A stretch of DNA of 14,587 nucleotides from Planctomycetota bacterium. GTDB lineage: Bacteria; Planctomycetota; Phycisphaerae; WQYP01. The translations under genes and the position numbers were made by a program. Positions 7,401 through 14,017 of the stretch are shown piece by piece. The DNA is taken from assembly GCA_021852245.1 (NCBI GenBank), contig JAJZNY010000334.1:1-14587 (forward strand), given 5' to 3'. Numbering within the stretch: position 1 is the stretch's first letter; each line of letters starts with the position of its first letter. Under the pieces are notes generated by a model. It was not told the DNA's origin, searched no databases, and was given only the letters and a program-made list of their open reading frames with translations.

Positions 7401-7438
7401 AGATAGCCCGCTGTGCGTTACAGCGGGCTATCTTTTTT
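7401..7438 (+). terminator. Strong intrinsic terminator facing the plus strand
   Basis: A perfect 14-bp stem (7401-7414 with 7420-7433, AGATAGCCCGCTGT and its complement) with loop GCGTT is followed by TTTTT. The minus-strand exit has no T-run. No plus-strand gene is recognised upstream: cobA-hemD starts at 7246 and reads away. It must end an unrecognised plus-strand RNA or block antisense transcription into the hydrolase region. Confidence 0.85.
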
Positions 7439-7688
7439 ATGCCTCCGTTTTGATCCTCTTTCCTCTTTTCGCAGACTGATGCAACCGCCCTGAGATGAAG
7501 GACTTCCAGAAACCGCACTGGGCCCGCGACGGATTGAGCCAAATGTGTCCCACGTCCAAACCATTGGTGAATTCGTCGACTTGCAGGAGGGGCTCCGGGG
7601 AAACGCAAACCACGCATTGAAGCGGAGCCGCGGAGACAACACACTGCCGATGGGATAAACCCAGCGGCTCGCCCCAGAATCGTCCAGA
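7437..7688 (-). pseudogene. Possible gene remnant or tiny gene between hydrolase and cobA-hemD
   Basis: An 83-codon stretch is open between two TAA codons in one minus-strand frame. It has no ATG; a GTG at 7613 would give 58 residues, without a visible ribosome binding site. The inferred peptide reads rather like a real protein (for example LLQVDEFTNGLDVGHIWLN). The upstream part overlaps repeat copy B. This may be a relic or part of the repeat family; I cannot assign a function. Confidence 0.2.
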
Positions 7689-7744
7689 TTATTCGTTGTT
7701 CACCACCGCCGCCCGCCCTTCGCAGAAACTCTCACAGGCCCGAC
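7611..7744 (-). repeat. Dispersed intergenic repeat, copy B
   Basis: This is the partner of copy A at 3948-4091, in the same orientation. The ungapped core is 7646-7701. Copy B differs by having CCCAGCGG instead of CCCATCGG, which weakens the inverted repeat, and by a deletion of about eight bases in the GC-rich part near 7705. It starts about 27 bases after the stop codon of the hydrolase gene on the minus strand. Confidence 0.7.
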
Positions 7745-7771
7745 CGCACTTTTCCGACCGAACTGAGCGAA

Positions 7772-8455
7772 TTACAGTTCCAACTTTCCGCCCGGTTTGA
7801 GTATCACCGGTTTGACGCCTTTGATACGGACATCCTCAGCGAAGGTTTCCGGGTTCTGCGCGATCGGTGGGAAGGTGTTGAAGTGGACCGGCATGACCTG
7901 CGGCGCGCCGATCATCTCCGCAGCCAATACGGCATGCCCCGGCCCCATGGTGTAGTGATCGCCGATGGGAAGAATGGCAATATCCGGCTTCCAAAGCCTG
8001 CCGATCAGCGCCATGTCTCCGAAGAGGGCGGTATCACCGGCGTAGTAAATTCGTCTGCCGCCAATTTCAATGACCATACCGCACGCGACCCCGCCGGCCG
8101 TCCCGTCCGGGAAGGTGCTGGTGTGAAATGCCACCGTCAGCGATAACTTGCCGAAAGGGGTCTTGCAGGTGCCGCCCTGATTAAGCCCCACCACATTCTT
8201 CAAGCCTCGGCCGCTGTAGTACTGAGACATTTCAACATTGCAGTAAATCGCGGCGTTATTTTTTCCGGCGATTGCTTCGGCATCGGCCACATGGTCGAAA
8301 TGGGCGTGTGAAAGAAGAATGTGCGTTGCCTTGATGGCATCGGCCTTGATATCCGAGAGCGGATTTTGATTCAGGAATGGATCGACAATCAGATGATGAT
8401 CATGGTTGTAAACTTCAAACGTTGAATGTCCATGATACACAATCGATACCGACAT
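7772..8455 (-). CDS. UPF0173-family metal-dependent hydrolase (metallo-beta-lactamase fold)
   Basis: A 227-residue cytoplasmic protein, the typical length of the YtkL/UPF0173 family. It starts with SVSIVYHGHSTFEV, the family's N-terminal signature. The metal ligands are visible: H50xH52xD54H55 (SHAHFDHVAD), H111 (FHTST), the Asp of AGDTALFGDM, and the C-terminal His of MPVHFNTFPPI. The IGDHYTMGP segment is also typical. The fold binds two metal ions, usually zinc, and hydrolyses an ester or related bond. The physiological substrate of this family is not established. Start: ATG at 8455 with a near-perfect AAGGAGGT five bases before it, the best ribosome site in the window, which suggests strong translation. 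It has its own likely promoter (8499-8526). Confidence 0.93.
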   Translation of the reverse strand: MSVSIVYHGHSTFEVYNHDHHLIVDPFLNQNPLSDIKADAIKATHILLSHAHFDHVADAEAIAGKNNAAIYCNVEMSQYYSGRGLKNVVGLNQGGTCKTPFGKLSLTVAFHTSTFPDGTAGGVACGMVIEIGGRRIYYAGDTALFGDMALIGRLWKPDIAILPIGDHYTMGPGHAVLAAEMIGAPQVMPVHFNTFPPIAQNPETFAEDVRIKGVKPVILKPGGKLEL

Positions 8456-8460
8456 TTAAT

Positions 8461-8468
8461 ACCTCCTT
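8461..8468 (-). promoter_or_regulatory. Near-perfect Shine-Dalgarno site of the hydrolase gene
   Basis: The minus strand reads AAGGAGGT, five bases before ATG. This fixes the start codon and shows that the organism uses classic Shine-Dalgarno pairing. That matters when judging the weak starts of other genes in the window. Confidence 0.85.
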
Positions 8469-8498
8469 AAAAAGATCATCCGCGATATTCCTGAGCCG

Positions 8499-8526
8499 AT
8501 TTTAGGCATGGAGTCCGGTGGATCAA
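8499..8526 (-). promoter_or_regulatory. Likely sigma-70-type promoter of the hydrolase gene
   Basis: On the minus strand, TTGATC (8526-8521) and TAAAAT (8504-8499) are separated by 16 bases. These match four of six and five of six consensus positions. A start near 8492 would give a leader of about 37 bases holding the Shine-Dalgarno site. It lies after the stop of the upstream gene (8561), so the hydrolase is probably transcribed on its own. Confidence 0.5.
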
Positions 8527-8560
8527 GCGGAAAACGTCGGTGGCGCCACTGTATCCCCAA

Positions 8561-9766
8561 TCACCCGGTGGGTGTAGCGGAGGCGGTGGCGGTAGCCGTC
8601 GGGCGACCGACGAGCGGCGCGAGTGGATCGACATGCGGATTCGGAAGAGCGAAACGCTCGATCAGGTGGGCGATGGTAATTTTTGCCAAGGCACGATGAA
8701 TGCGATCCCATTGCGTTGATTTGGCCTTTCGGAAAGCAAGCAGATCGTTGAGGGCGGCGTAGAAGGAGCGATCGCGCAGAATGCTTCGGCCCAAACCGTT
8801 GCAGGCGGTGATGATCAGTTGGGCCCGCTGATATTGCTGCATGGGCGTGGGATGCTTCGCGAGGAGCAACTCGCCCAGTTCATGGACAGCCGAGTGCGGC
8901 CAGTGTCGGATGATCCGCCGGATTAAACTCGGTTGTGGCTGCACATAGGCCGCATGCAGCAGCACGTACATGGCGGCCTGAGGGTTTTGATCCACCAGCG
9001 GCATCTGACTGCCGACAAAATTGATTTCCACGATACTTTGGCGTGTGAGGGCCCGAATCGTGCCCATCTGACTCATGAGCACGGCGTTACGCCGGACACG
9101 GTTAGTTTCAAGAATAGGAAGTTGCGCGACGATTTCCTCTGCGGCTGTGTACTGCCCGACCCGGAGCAGATCCATCGCGAGTTGAACGTTCGCCTTTTCG
9201 GCGAGAACCGCCATCTGCGATCGGACGGCATAGGGCGTTGCGCCCAGCCAGGCAAGCTCATGTGCCATCGTCCAGACAGGAGCGACCCGTACGGGGTTAT
9301 TAATATCAGCGGGTGCAAGATGTCGCAGGTAGACATGCAGGGCCTTGACCGCCACGGGCGATCCGCTGGTATGTTGGAACGTTTCCGCAAATGCCCGCAG
9401 AGCCAGCAGCCGTGCGTAACCATTGCGGCGGGTTGCAGCGGCACGGGTTAAAAGATGGTGGGCGAATACATTCCGCTGTGAATCGAGTTCCATGAGAAGT
9501 TTTTTTTCACCCGGGCCGTATCTGGCGGAAAATTGACGCCAGTCGTGACGGGAATAGACCGGTTTGAAGCCGGCGAAGATATGGGCAGCTCGACGCTGTT
9601 CGGTATCCAGATTCGGCGCCAGCGATGAGGCCTTCCATTGGGCGGGCAGAAGAGAGAGAGCCCGGGGCGTGAGCGAATCGCCCCGTGCGCGCGTCGAGCC
9701 GGTCAAGAGTGCGGCGGTAATGAACAGTGCGATTCGTATACGGTTTGGTGTCAACACAGTCGTCAC
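8561..9766 (-). CDS. Exported alpha-helical protein of unknown function
   Basis: About 400 residues. The N-terminus has the form of a signal peptide: a basic stretch (NRIRI), the hydrophobic IALFITAALLTG, and likely cleavage around TRARG-DS near residues 26-29. The rest is predicted mostly helical, rich in Ala, Leu, Arg and His, with pairs of helices that recall TPR or HEAT-like solenoids (for example GQYTAAEEIVAQLP). I do not recognise a family. The last 15 residues are low-complexity Thr/Ala/Pro (ATATASATPTG). A motif TMAHELAWLG contains HE but not the HExxH of a protease. The start is uncertain: GTG at 9766 sits only one base after AGGGAT, while GTG three codons later (9757) has AGGGA at a better distance. 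It is divergent from the VWA gene, with 180 bases between. Confidence 0.75.
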   Translation of the reverse strand: MTTVLTPNRIRIALFITAALLTGSTRARGDSLTPRALSLLPAQWKASSLAPNLDTEQRRAAHIFAGFKPVYSRHDWRQFSARYGPGEKKLLMELDSQRNVFAHHLLTRAAATRRNGYARLLALRAFAETFQHTSGSPVAVKALHVYLRHLAPADINNPVRVAPVWTMAHELAWLGATPYAVRSQMAVLAEKANVQLAMDLLRVGQYTAAEEIVAQLPILETNRVRRNAVLMSQMGTIRALTRQSIVEINFVGSQMPLVDQNPQAAMYVLLHAAYVQPQPSLIRRIIRHWPHSAVHELGELLLAKHPTPMQQYQRAQLIITACNGLGRSILRDRSFYAALNDLLAFRKAKSTQWDRIHRALAKITIAHLIERFALPNPHVDPLAPLVGRPTATATASATPTG

Positions 9767-9794
9767 ATCCCTGCAACAAATTCTGCCCAGAGTG

Positions 9795-9800
9795 AGTATA
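9795..9800 (-). promoter_or_regulatory. Possible -10 element of the exported-protein gene
   Basis: The minus strand reads TATACT (five of six consensus bases), preceded directly by CTG. It lies about 28 bases before the GTG at 9766. No good -35 hexamer is present at 16-18 bases. Confidence 0.35.
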
Positions 9801-9907
9801 CAGGAAATCCGCCGGGGCCATCAGCCAACCGTGATGGGGAACTCCGGCAATTTTCAGGCCCGTGGAGGAGTTTACCAGTCCGCGGGAAGTTGGCGAGATA
9901 TCGAGGC

Positions 9908-9913
9908 TATAAT
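9908..9913 (+). promoter_or_regulatory. -10 element of the VWA gene
   Basis: A perfect TATAAT lies 33 bases before the ATG at 9947. A transcription start near 9920 would give a short leader carrying AGGAG (9931-9935). No standard -35 box is seen at 16-18 bases; TTGGCG at 9890 is only 12 bases away. An activator or an alternative sigma factor is therefore possible. Confidence 0.5.
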
Positions 9914-9946
9914 CAGGGCGTTATTCAGTCAGGAGTCGCCCGCATC

Positions 9947-11089
9947 ATGCACTATCGCTACAGCGAATACGACGGTGAGCCGTTTCCCACACCCGAGAGC
10001 CTCTGGCCCTACGATAAGGTCTTTGACTTTATCCTTGCCTATGGCGAAGACGCCATCGATGCGCTCAATGAACTCGGAGAAGATCAGGCGGAACTGCTCG
10101 AACAACTGATGAAGGACGGACTGCTGGAAAAGGCCGCCGGCCGATATCGTCTTACTCCGCGCGCGGTCAATCAGATGCAGCGACGTGCACTGATGGAAAT
10201 CTTCGCCAATCTGCCCCGCACCGGGCGTGACGGCCACCCGACCGCCCATGCAGGTGCCGGGGCGGAACGACTGGAAGGTACCCGGCCCTATCAATTCGGC
10301 GATCCGGTGAGCGAACTGGACCTGCATCAGTCACTGCGGAACGCCATGGCGGAGAAGGCTAAAACCCCCGGTTCCCCCCTGCTGCCGATTGACTTTAATG
10401 AGAATCATCTGGAGATGCACCTGCATGAGGGAACCACGAGTTGTGCGCTGTGCATTTTAATTGACATGTCGGGCAGCATGATGCGGTACGGCCGATTCAT
10501 TGCCGCCAAGAAAGTAGCGATGGGCCTCAGCGCATTGGTGCAGCAACGTTTTCCACAGGATACCGTGGACATTGTGGGATTTTACAGCACGGCCAAAATC
10601 ATCCGCGACAGCGAACTGCCGCTGCTGATGCCCAAACCGGTCAGCACCCATGAATATTCGATTCAGGTGCGAGTGCCGCTGCGCGATGCGGACAAGACGC
10701 ATCAGCATTTCACCAATCTGCAGATGGGGATGCAGCTTGGACGAAGAGTGCTTAACCGCAGGAGCGCAGCGCAGAAAATCATGTTCATCATCACCGACGG
10801 GCAGCCGACGGCTCATCTGGACGGTGATATCCTCAACCTGATCTATCCGCCGAGCAAAAAGACCGCACTGGCCACATTGCGGGAGGCGCTGCTTTGCGTG
10901 CGCAGTGATATCCGGGTTGCCAGTTTCGCCCTGATTGAGGATTACTGGGATATGGAATGGGTGCAATTCACCGATCAACTGACGCGGCTGGCACGTGGAG
11001 TGGCGTTTTACTGCACGGGGACGGATCTGGCGGGCTGCGTCATGGAAAGCTACCTGAGCGGCCGACGGAAAAAGGCGTTCATAACGTGA
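9947..11089 (+). CDS. VWA-domain protein, COG4867-like
   Basis: A 380-residue soluble protein with no signal peptide. Residues 1-160 are a helical region opening with MHYRYSEYDG, which resembles the start of COG4867-type proteins (YRYSRWDG). Residues about 165-370 are a von Willebrand A domain with an intact metal-ion-dependent adhesion site: D173-M-S175-G-S177, T256 (HFTNL) and D284 (IITDGQPT). Relatives often work with a MoxR or ChlI-type AAA+ ATPase to remodel or insert metal into a partner; no such ATPase is in this window. Start choice: the frame is open from 9638, but the upstream stretch is non-coding in character. The 9947 ATG follows TATAAT and AGGAG (11 bases, slightly long) and matches the family N-terminus. 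It is the only plus-strand gene, and converges with the RNase gene with 52 bases between stops. Confidence 0.88.
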   Translation: MHYRYSEYDGEPFPTPESLWPYDKVFDFILAYGEDAIDALNELGEDQAELLEQLMKDGLLEKAAGRYRLTPRAVNQMQRRALMEIFANLPRTGRDGHPTAHAGAGAERLEGTRPYQFGDPVSELDLHQSLRNAMAEKAKTPGSPLLPIDFNENHLEMHLHEGTTSCALCILIDMSGSMMRYGRFIAAKKVAMGLSALVQQRFPQDTVDIVGFYSTAKIIRDSELPLLMPKPVSTHEYSIQVRVPLRDADKTHQHFTNLQMGMQLGRRVLNRRSAAQKIMFIITDGQPTAHLDGDILNLIYPPSKKTALATLREALLCVRSDIRVASFALIEDYWDMEWVQFTDQLTRLARGVAFYCTGTDLAGCVMESYLSGRRKKAFIT

Positions 11090-11141
11090 GTCGGCAGGCT
11101 CCGGGCGCCGGCGCGAACGGACGGGCAGTCTGCGGAGGGGA

Positions 11142-13841
11142 TCAAAGTTCAAGGCGCAGATCAACACCGCGGGCATCGGTGGCGGTAATCACCACCGAAT
11201 CGCCGGCGGCCTGTTCATCGGCGATGATGTTGATTTTACGGTTGGTTTTATCCTCGGCGGCGAGAAGCTCACGGCGTTTTTTATTAAGTAAATAATCAGC
11301 AACGGCGGTATAGACGCGCACCTCCAGCACCGCCACTTTGGCGTGCATGGCGGCGGCGGCAATTCGCCGAAGCACATCGAGCGAGACGCTTTCGGGATTT
11401 TTAATCAATCCCGCGCCGTGGCAGTGGGGACAATCCATGTAGATGCTGCGTTTGAGGCTCGGTTTCATGCGCTGGCGGGTGAGTTCCACCATGCAGAACT
11501 GGCTCATGCGAAGCACCTTCGTTTTGGCGCGATCTTTCTTGAGTTCTTCACGCAGCATGTGCTCGATTTCACGCTTATGGCGTTCGTCGCGCATATCGAT
11601 GAAATCGATCACAATGACCCCACCGAGATCGCGGAGTTTGAGCTGCCGACATATCTCCCGAACCGCTTCCTGATTCACCTTAAAAGCGGTCATTTCCGCA
11701 TCCCGGTGCTCGCGATAGCGGCCGGAGTTAACATCCACCGCCACGAGGGCCTCGGTGGAATCAAAGACCAGTGATCCGCCGTTGGCCATCTCGACCCGCC
11801 GCGAGTTGATCTTCTCGAGTTCGCGCTCCACGCCGTAGCGGCTGAAGAGGGGTGTGGATTCGGTGAACAGTTCCAGAGAGCGTTTGGAATCGGGTTCAAC
11901 GTCGGCAATGAACGATCCGATACGATCGAGCATGGTCGGATTGTCAACGATCACCCGTTCGATTCCGTCAAGATCCAGATCGCGCATGGTGCGTGTGAGC
12001 AGATCACTTTCTTCATACAGCAGGGCGGGACTCGGCTGAGTTTCGATGCGATGGGAAATGTCTCGCCAGCGAGCCAGAAGTTGAAGCAGGTCCGCCTTGA
12101 GTTCCTCGGCCGATTTATCCGCACCGGCGGTGCGAATGATGAAGCCGAGATTTTTGGGCGGATTAATCTCCTGAAGCAGCTGCTTCATTTCACGGCGTTG
12201 CTGGTCATCGACCACCTTGCGTGAGACACCCAACTGGCTCATTCCCGGCATCATGACCAGATAACGGCCGGGAACACTGATATAGCTGGTCAGCGACGGC
12301 CCTTTGGTGCCGATGCCTTCTTTGGTCACCTGCACGATGATTTCCTGGCCGCGACGCAGACATTGCTGAATCGGCGGTCGACTGGACCGGGGTGTCTTGC
12401 GACCGACTTTCTCCATGGGCGCGATGTGATCATTTTCCACCAGAAGCAGATCGACCATCTCATCGGATTCGGGTTGGCCTTCAACTTCATCCGCGGCAGG
12501 TTCGGAAGAGGTTCCGTCGGCCGTGGGCTGGGGCGTATCTGAAACGGAGGCTCCGGGCGACGGTGTGCGGGACGCATTGAGCGTGGTTTTGTGCCAGCGC
12601 TGCTGAAGATGCCTGGGAAAATATTGCGGATGGAGATCGCTGATATGCAGGAATCCATTTTTATTGATTCCAAAATCAATAAATGCAGCCTGAATGGCCG
12701 GCTCCACGTTGGTGACGCGCCCTTTGTAGATATTTCCGACGTGCAGATCGTTGCTGCCGCGTTCAATATAAAATTCTTCCAATATCCCCTGCGACAGCAT
12801 GGCGATTCGGCATTCGTCGGTGTCGGCGGCATTGACGAGCATGATGCGATTGCGACGGGTGGGGGCTTTTCGGTGTGAGGGGGCCGCCCGTGTCCCGGCA
12901 GACTCGGGTTCAGATTCGGACGTCACCGATTCCCGCGTATCAGAAGCGTCCGGATGATCCGACGGGCTGAGGGAGCCATGGATAGATGAATCTTCCGATG
13001 AATCACCCCCGTCGGCGGGAGAACCGGGCGAGTTGCCCTCGGCGGCAGCATGTGTTGGAACAGGGTCTGATCCATTCTGTCCACCGATTCCATCGGTATG
13101 GCGCTGAAATTGATCCGGTGGAACCTCTTCTCCGGACCGGGAAATCGGCCCAGCGGGGTTGATGTCGGCGGGAGAACGGTTAACCGGGGAAGTTACCGGG
13201 GGATTGGAATTCGCATAGCCTGCGGAGGAAGAGTCGCCAGTCCGCGGCTGACCGGAGGGACGGAACTGCTGCCGGTAGACGGATTTTCCACCGAATGATC
13301 GTCGGCCGAATTTACTTGGTAGTCCGGGCCCCATCCTCACCACAGGCCGCACACCGCCGGGAAGTTTTTGCGGGGGCGGCGAAGGGTGAGCCACTCCGGC
13401 GGGACGGGAGGATGACGCAGCCTGAGGTGCAGGTTGCGGCTCGGACTTGGCGGGCTGATCTGATGAAGCGCCCTCACCAGCCGATGGACCGATGAGAGGT
13501 TTAACCGATGCGTTGATGGGCGTTTCACTCCCCGACTGCGAGGATTTGTTCGTGGAAAGGGGTGAATGATCTCCATCTTTAGCCCCGATGTCCGCCCCCG
13601 GGGAGGATTGATCTGCCAATGCGGCACGATCGGGCGCAGCCATTGTCCCTGCCGCAGGCGCCGCGCCGGGGGACTGCTGGCTTTTTGATGACGGCTTGCG
13701 ACGATCGCGCGGTGATCTTGAAGCACGGGGCTTGGCCGCTCGGCTGCCGGAACGCCGGCGTGATCGCGGTTTGTTCTGCCGTGGAGACTCAGCCCCGTCA
13801 GGGCCGGAAACCTGCGCCGCAGCGCTGGATTCAACATTCAA
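11142..13841 (-). CDS. rng: Ribonuclease E/G family protein with long disordered N-terminal extension
   Basis: At least 899 residues. The catalytic core is residues about 330-899 and is close to RNase G in length once an insert is removed. An S1 RNA-binding domain (YKGRVTNVEPAIQAAFIDFG, then HISDLH) begins near 371; it is interrupted by an acidic, Pro/Ser-rich insert at about 415-490 and resumes with GQEIIVQVTKEGIGTKGP. Next come the 5'-sensor and DNase I-like regions, with catalytic D703 and N705 (VDVNSG) and D746 (DFIDM). The 43-residue distance between the two Asp residues equals that of E. coli RNase E (303 and 346). The zinc-link CPHC is at 804-807. Residues 1-330 are disordered: an Arg/Lys-rich start (RSRRRSGSR), then Ser/Pro/Gly/Asp-rich. 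The enzyme cuts 5'-monophosphate RNA in rRNA/tRNA maturation and mRNA decay. The start is unclear: TTG at 13841 has no ribosome site, ATG at 13643 has a close AGGGA, and ATT at 13904 has the best-placed site. Confidence 0.93.
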   Translation of the reverse strand: MNVESSAAAQVSGPDGAESPRQNKPRSRRRSGSRAAKPRASRSPRDRRKPSSKSQQSPGAAPAAGTMAAPDRAALADQSSPGADIGAKDGDHSPLSTNKSSQSGSETPINASVKPLIGPSAGEGASSDQPAKSEPQPAPQAASSSRPAGVAHPSPPPQKLPGGVRPVVRMGPGLPSKFGRRSFGGKSVYRQQFRPSGQPRTGDSSSAGYANSNPPVTSPVNRSPADINPAGPISRSGEEVPPDQFQRHTDGIGGQNGSDPVPTHAAAEGNSPGSPADGGDSSEDSSIHGSLSPSDHPDASDTRESVTSESEPESAGTRAAPSHRKAPTRRNRIMLVNAADTDECRIAMLSQGILEEFYIERGSNDLHVGNIYKGRVTNVEPAIQAAFIDFGINKNGFLHISDLHPQYFPRHLQQRWHKTTLNASRTPSPGASVSDTPQPTADGTSSEPAADEVEGQPESDEMVDLLLVENDHIAPMEKVGRKTPRSSRPPIQQCLRRGQEIIVQVTKEGIGTKGPSLTSYISVPGRYLVMMPGMSQLGVSRKVVDDQQRREMKQLLQEINPPKNLGFIIRTAGADKSAEELKADLLQLLARWRDISHRIETQPSPALLYEESDLLTRTMRDLDLDGIERVIVDNPTMLDRIGSFIADVEPDSKRSLELFTESTPLFSRYGVERELEKINSRRVEMANGGSLVFDSTEALVAVDVNSGRYREHRDAEMTAFKVNQEAVREICRQLKLRDLGGVIVIDFIDMRDERHKREIEHMLREELKKDRAKTKVLRMSQFCMVELTRQRMKPSLKRSIYMDCPHCHGAGLIKNPESVSLDVLRRIAAAAMHAKVAVLEVRVYTAVADYLLNKKRRELLAAEDKTNRKINIIADEQAAGDSVVITATDARGVDLRLEL

Positions 13842-13910
13842 TTCGTGGGCACTGTCACCGACTGCGGCCTCTGACGGCAGAGGCGTTTCTGAACTTGAAA
13901 TAATTTGTAT

Positions 13911-13917
13911 ACCTCAC
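13911..13917 (-). promoter_or_regulatory. Ribosome-site-like GTGAGGT upstream of the RNase gene
   Basis: The minus strand reads GTGAGGT. Six bases later comes ATT (13904), in frame with the RNase and open all the way, whereas the nearest conventional starts are TTG at 13841 and ATG at 13643. If used, this would give an AUU-initiated protein of about 920 residues. AUU initiation is known for infC (IF3). An in-frame TGA overlaps this site, so no start can lie further upstream. Confidence 0.4.
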
Positions 13918-13934
13918 CAGCAATATCATTTATC

Positions 13935-13950
13935 ACGCTTACACAAGCGT
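13935..13950 (-). other. Leader hairpin of the RNase gene
   Basis: On the minus strand ACGCTT-GTGT-AAGCGT forms a perfect 6-bp stem with a four-base loop. It sits between the likely -10 element (13966-13976) and the ribosome-site-like GTGAGGT (13911-13917). RNase E of E. coli represses its own mRNA through leader hairpins; a similar role here is inference only. Confidence 0.4.
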
Positions 13951-13965
13951 TCTCTCAACCTTGAC

Positions 13966-13997
13966 ATTATATTATCGACTTCCACGGCATCTGCCAA
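13966..13997 (-). promoter_or_regulatory. Possible promoter of the RNase gene
   Basis: On the minus strand, TTGGCA (13997-13992) is followed by overlapping -10 candidates: GATAAT (13976-13971, 15-base spacer) and TATAAT (13971-13966, 20-base spacer). Neither spacing is ideal, but the AT-rich block stands out against its surroundings. The leader would run about 60 bases to the ATT at 13904. Confidence 0.4.
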
Positions 13998-14017
13998 ACA
14001 GCGTCAGGAAGTCGGTT

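Larger units (their letters stand above)
7247..7771. other. 525-base gap without a confident gene
   Basis: This gap holds a possible promoter for cobA-hemD, a strong plus-strand terminator (7401-7438), repeat copy B (about 7611-7744) and a minus-strand open stretch (7437-7688). Two other minus-strand frames, at 7336-7644 and 7418-7642, overlap in different phases, cross the repeat or the terminator stem, and have no ribosome binding site, so I do not call them. A further hairpin, GAACTG/CAGTTC (7760-7780), spans the stop codon of the hydrolase gene but has no T-run. Confidence 0.55.

Noticed and set aside
7336..7644. Minus-strand 102-codon frame between hydrolase and cobA-hemD
   Set aside because: It has no ribosome binding site, runs through the terminator stem and into repeat copy B, and has a Cys/Arg/Trp-rich composition unlike neighbouring proteins.
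9638..9946. Extra 103 codons in front of the VWA gene, in the same frame
   Set aside because: This stretch overlaps the start of the divergent gene and the promoter elements; the family-like N-terminus, TATAAT and AGGAG all point to the ATG at 9947.
13961..13966. TTGACA on the plus strand, a perfect -35 hexamer
   Set aside because: There is no -10 element at 16-18 bases and no plus-strand gene downstream; probably chance within the AT-rich promoter of the RNase gene.
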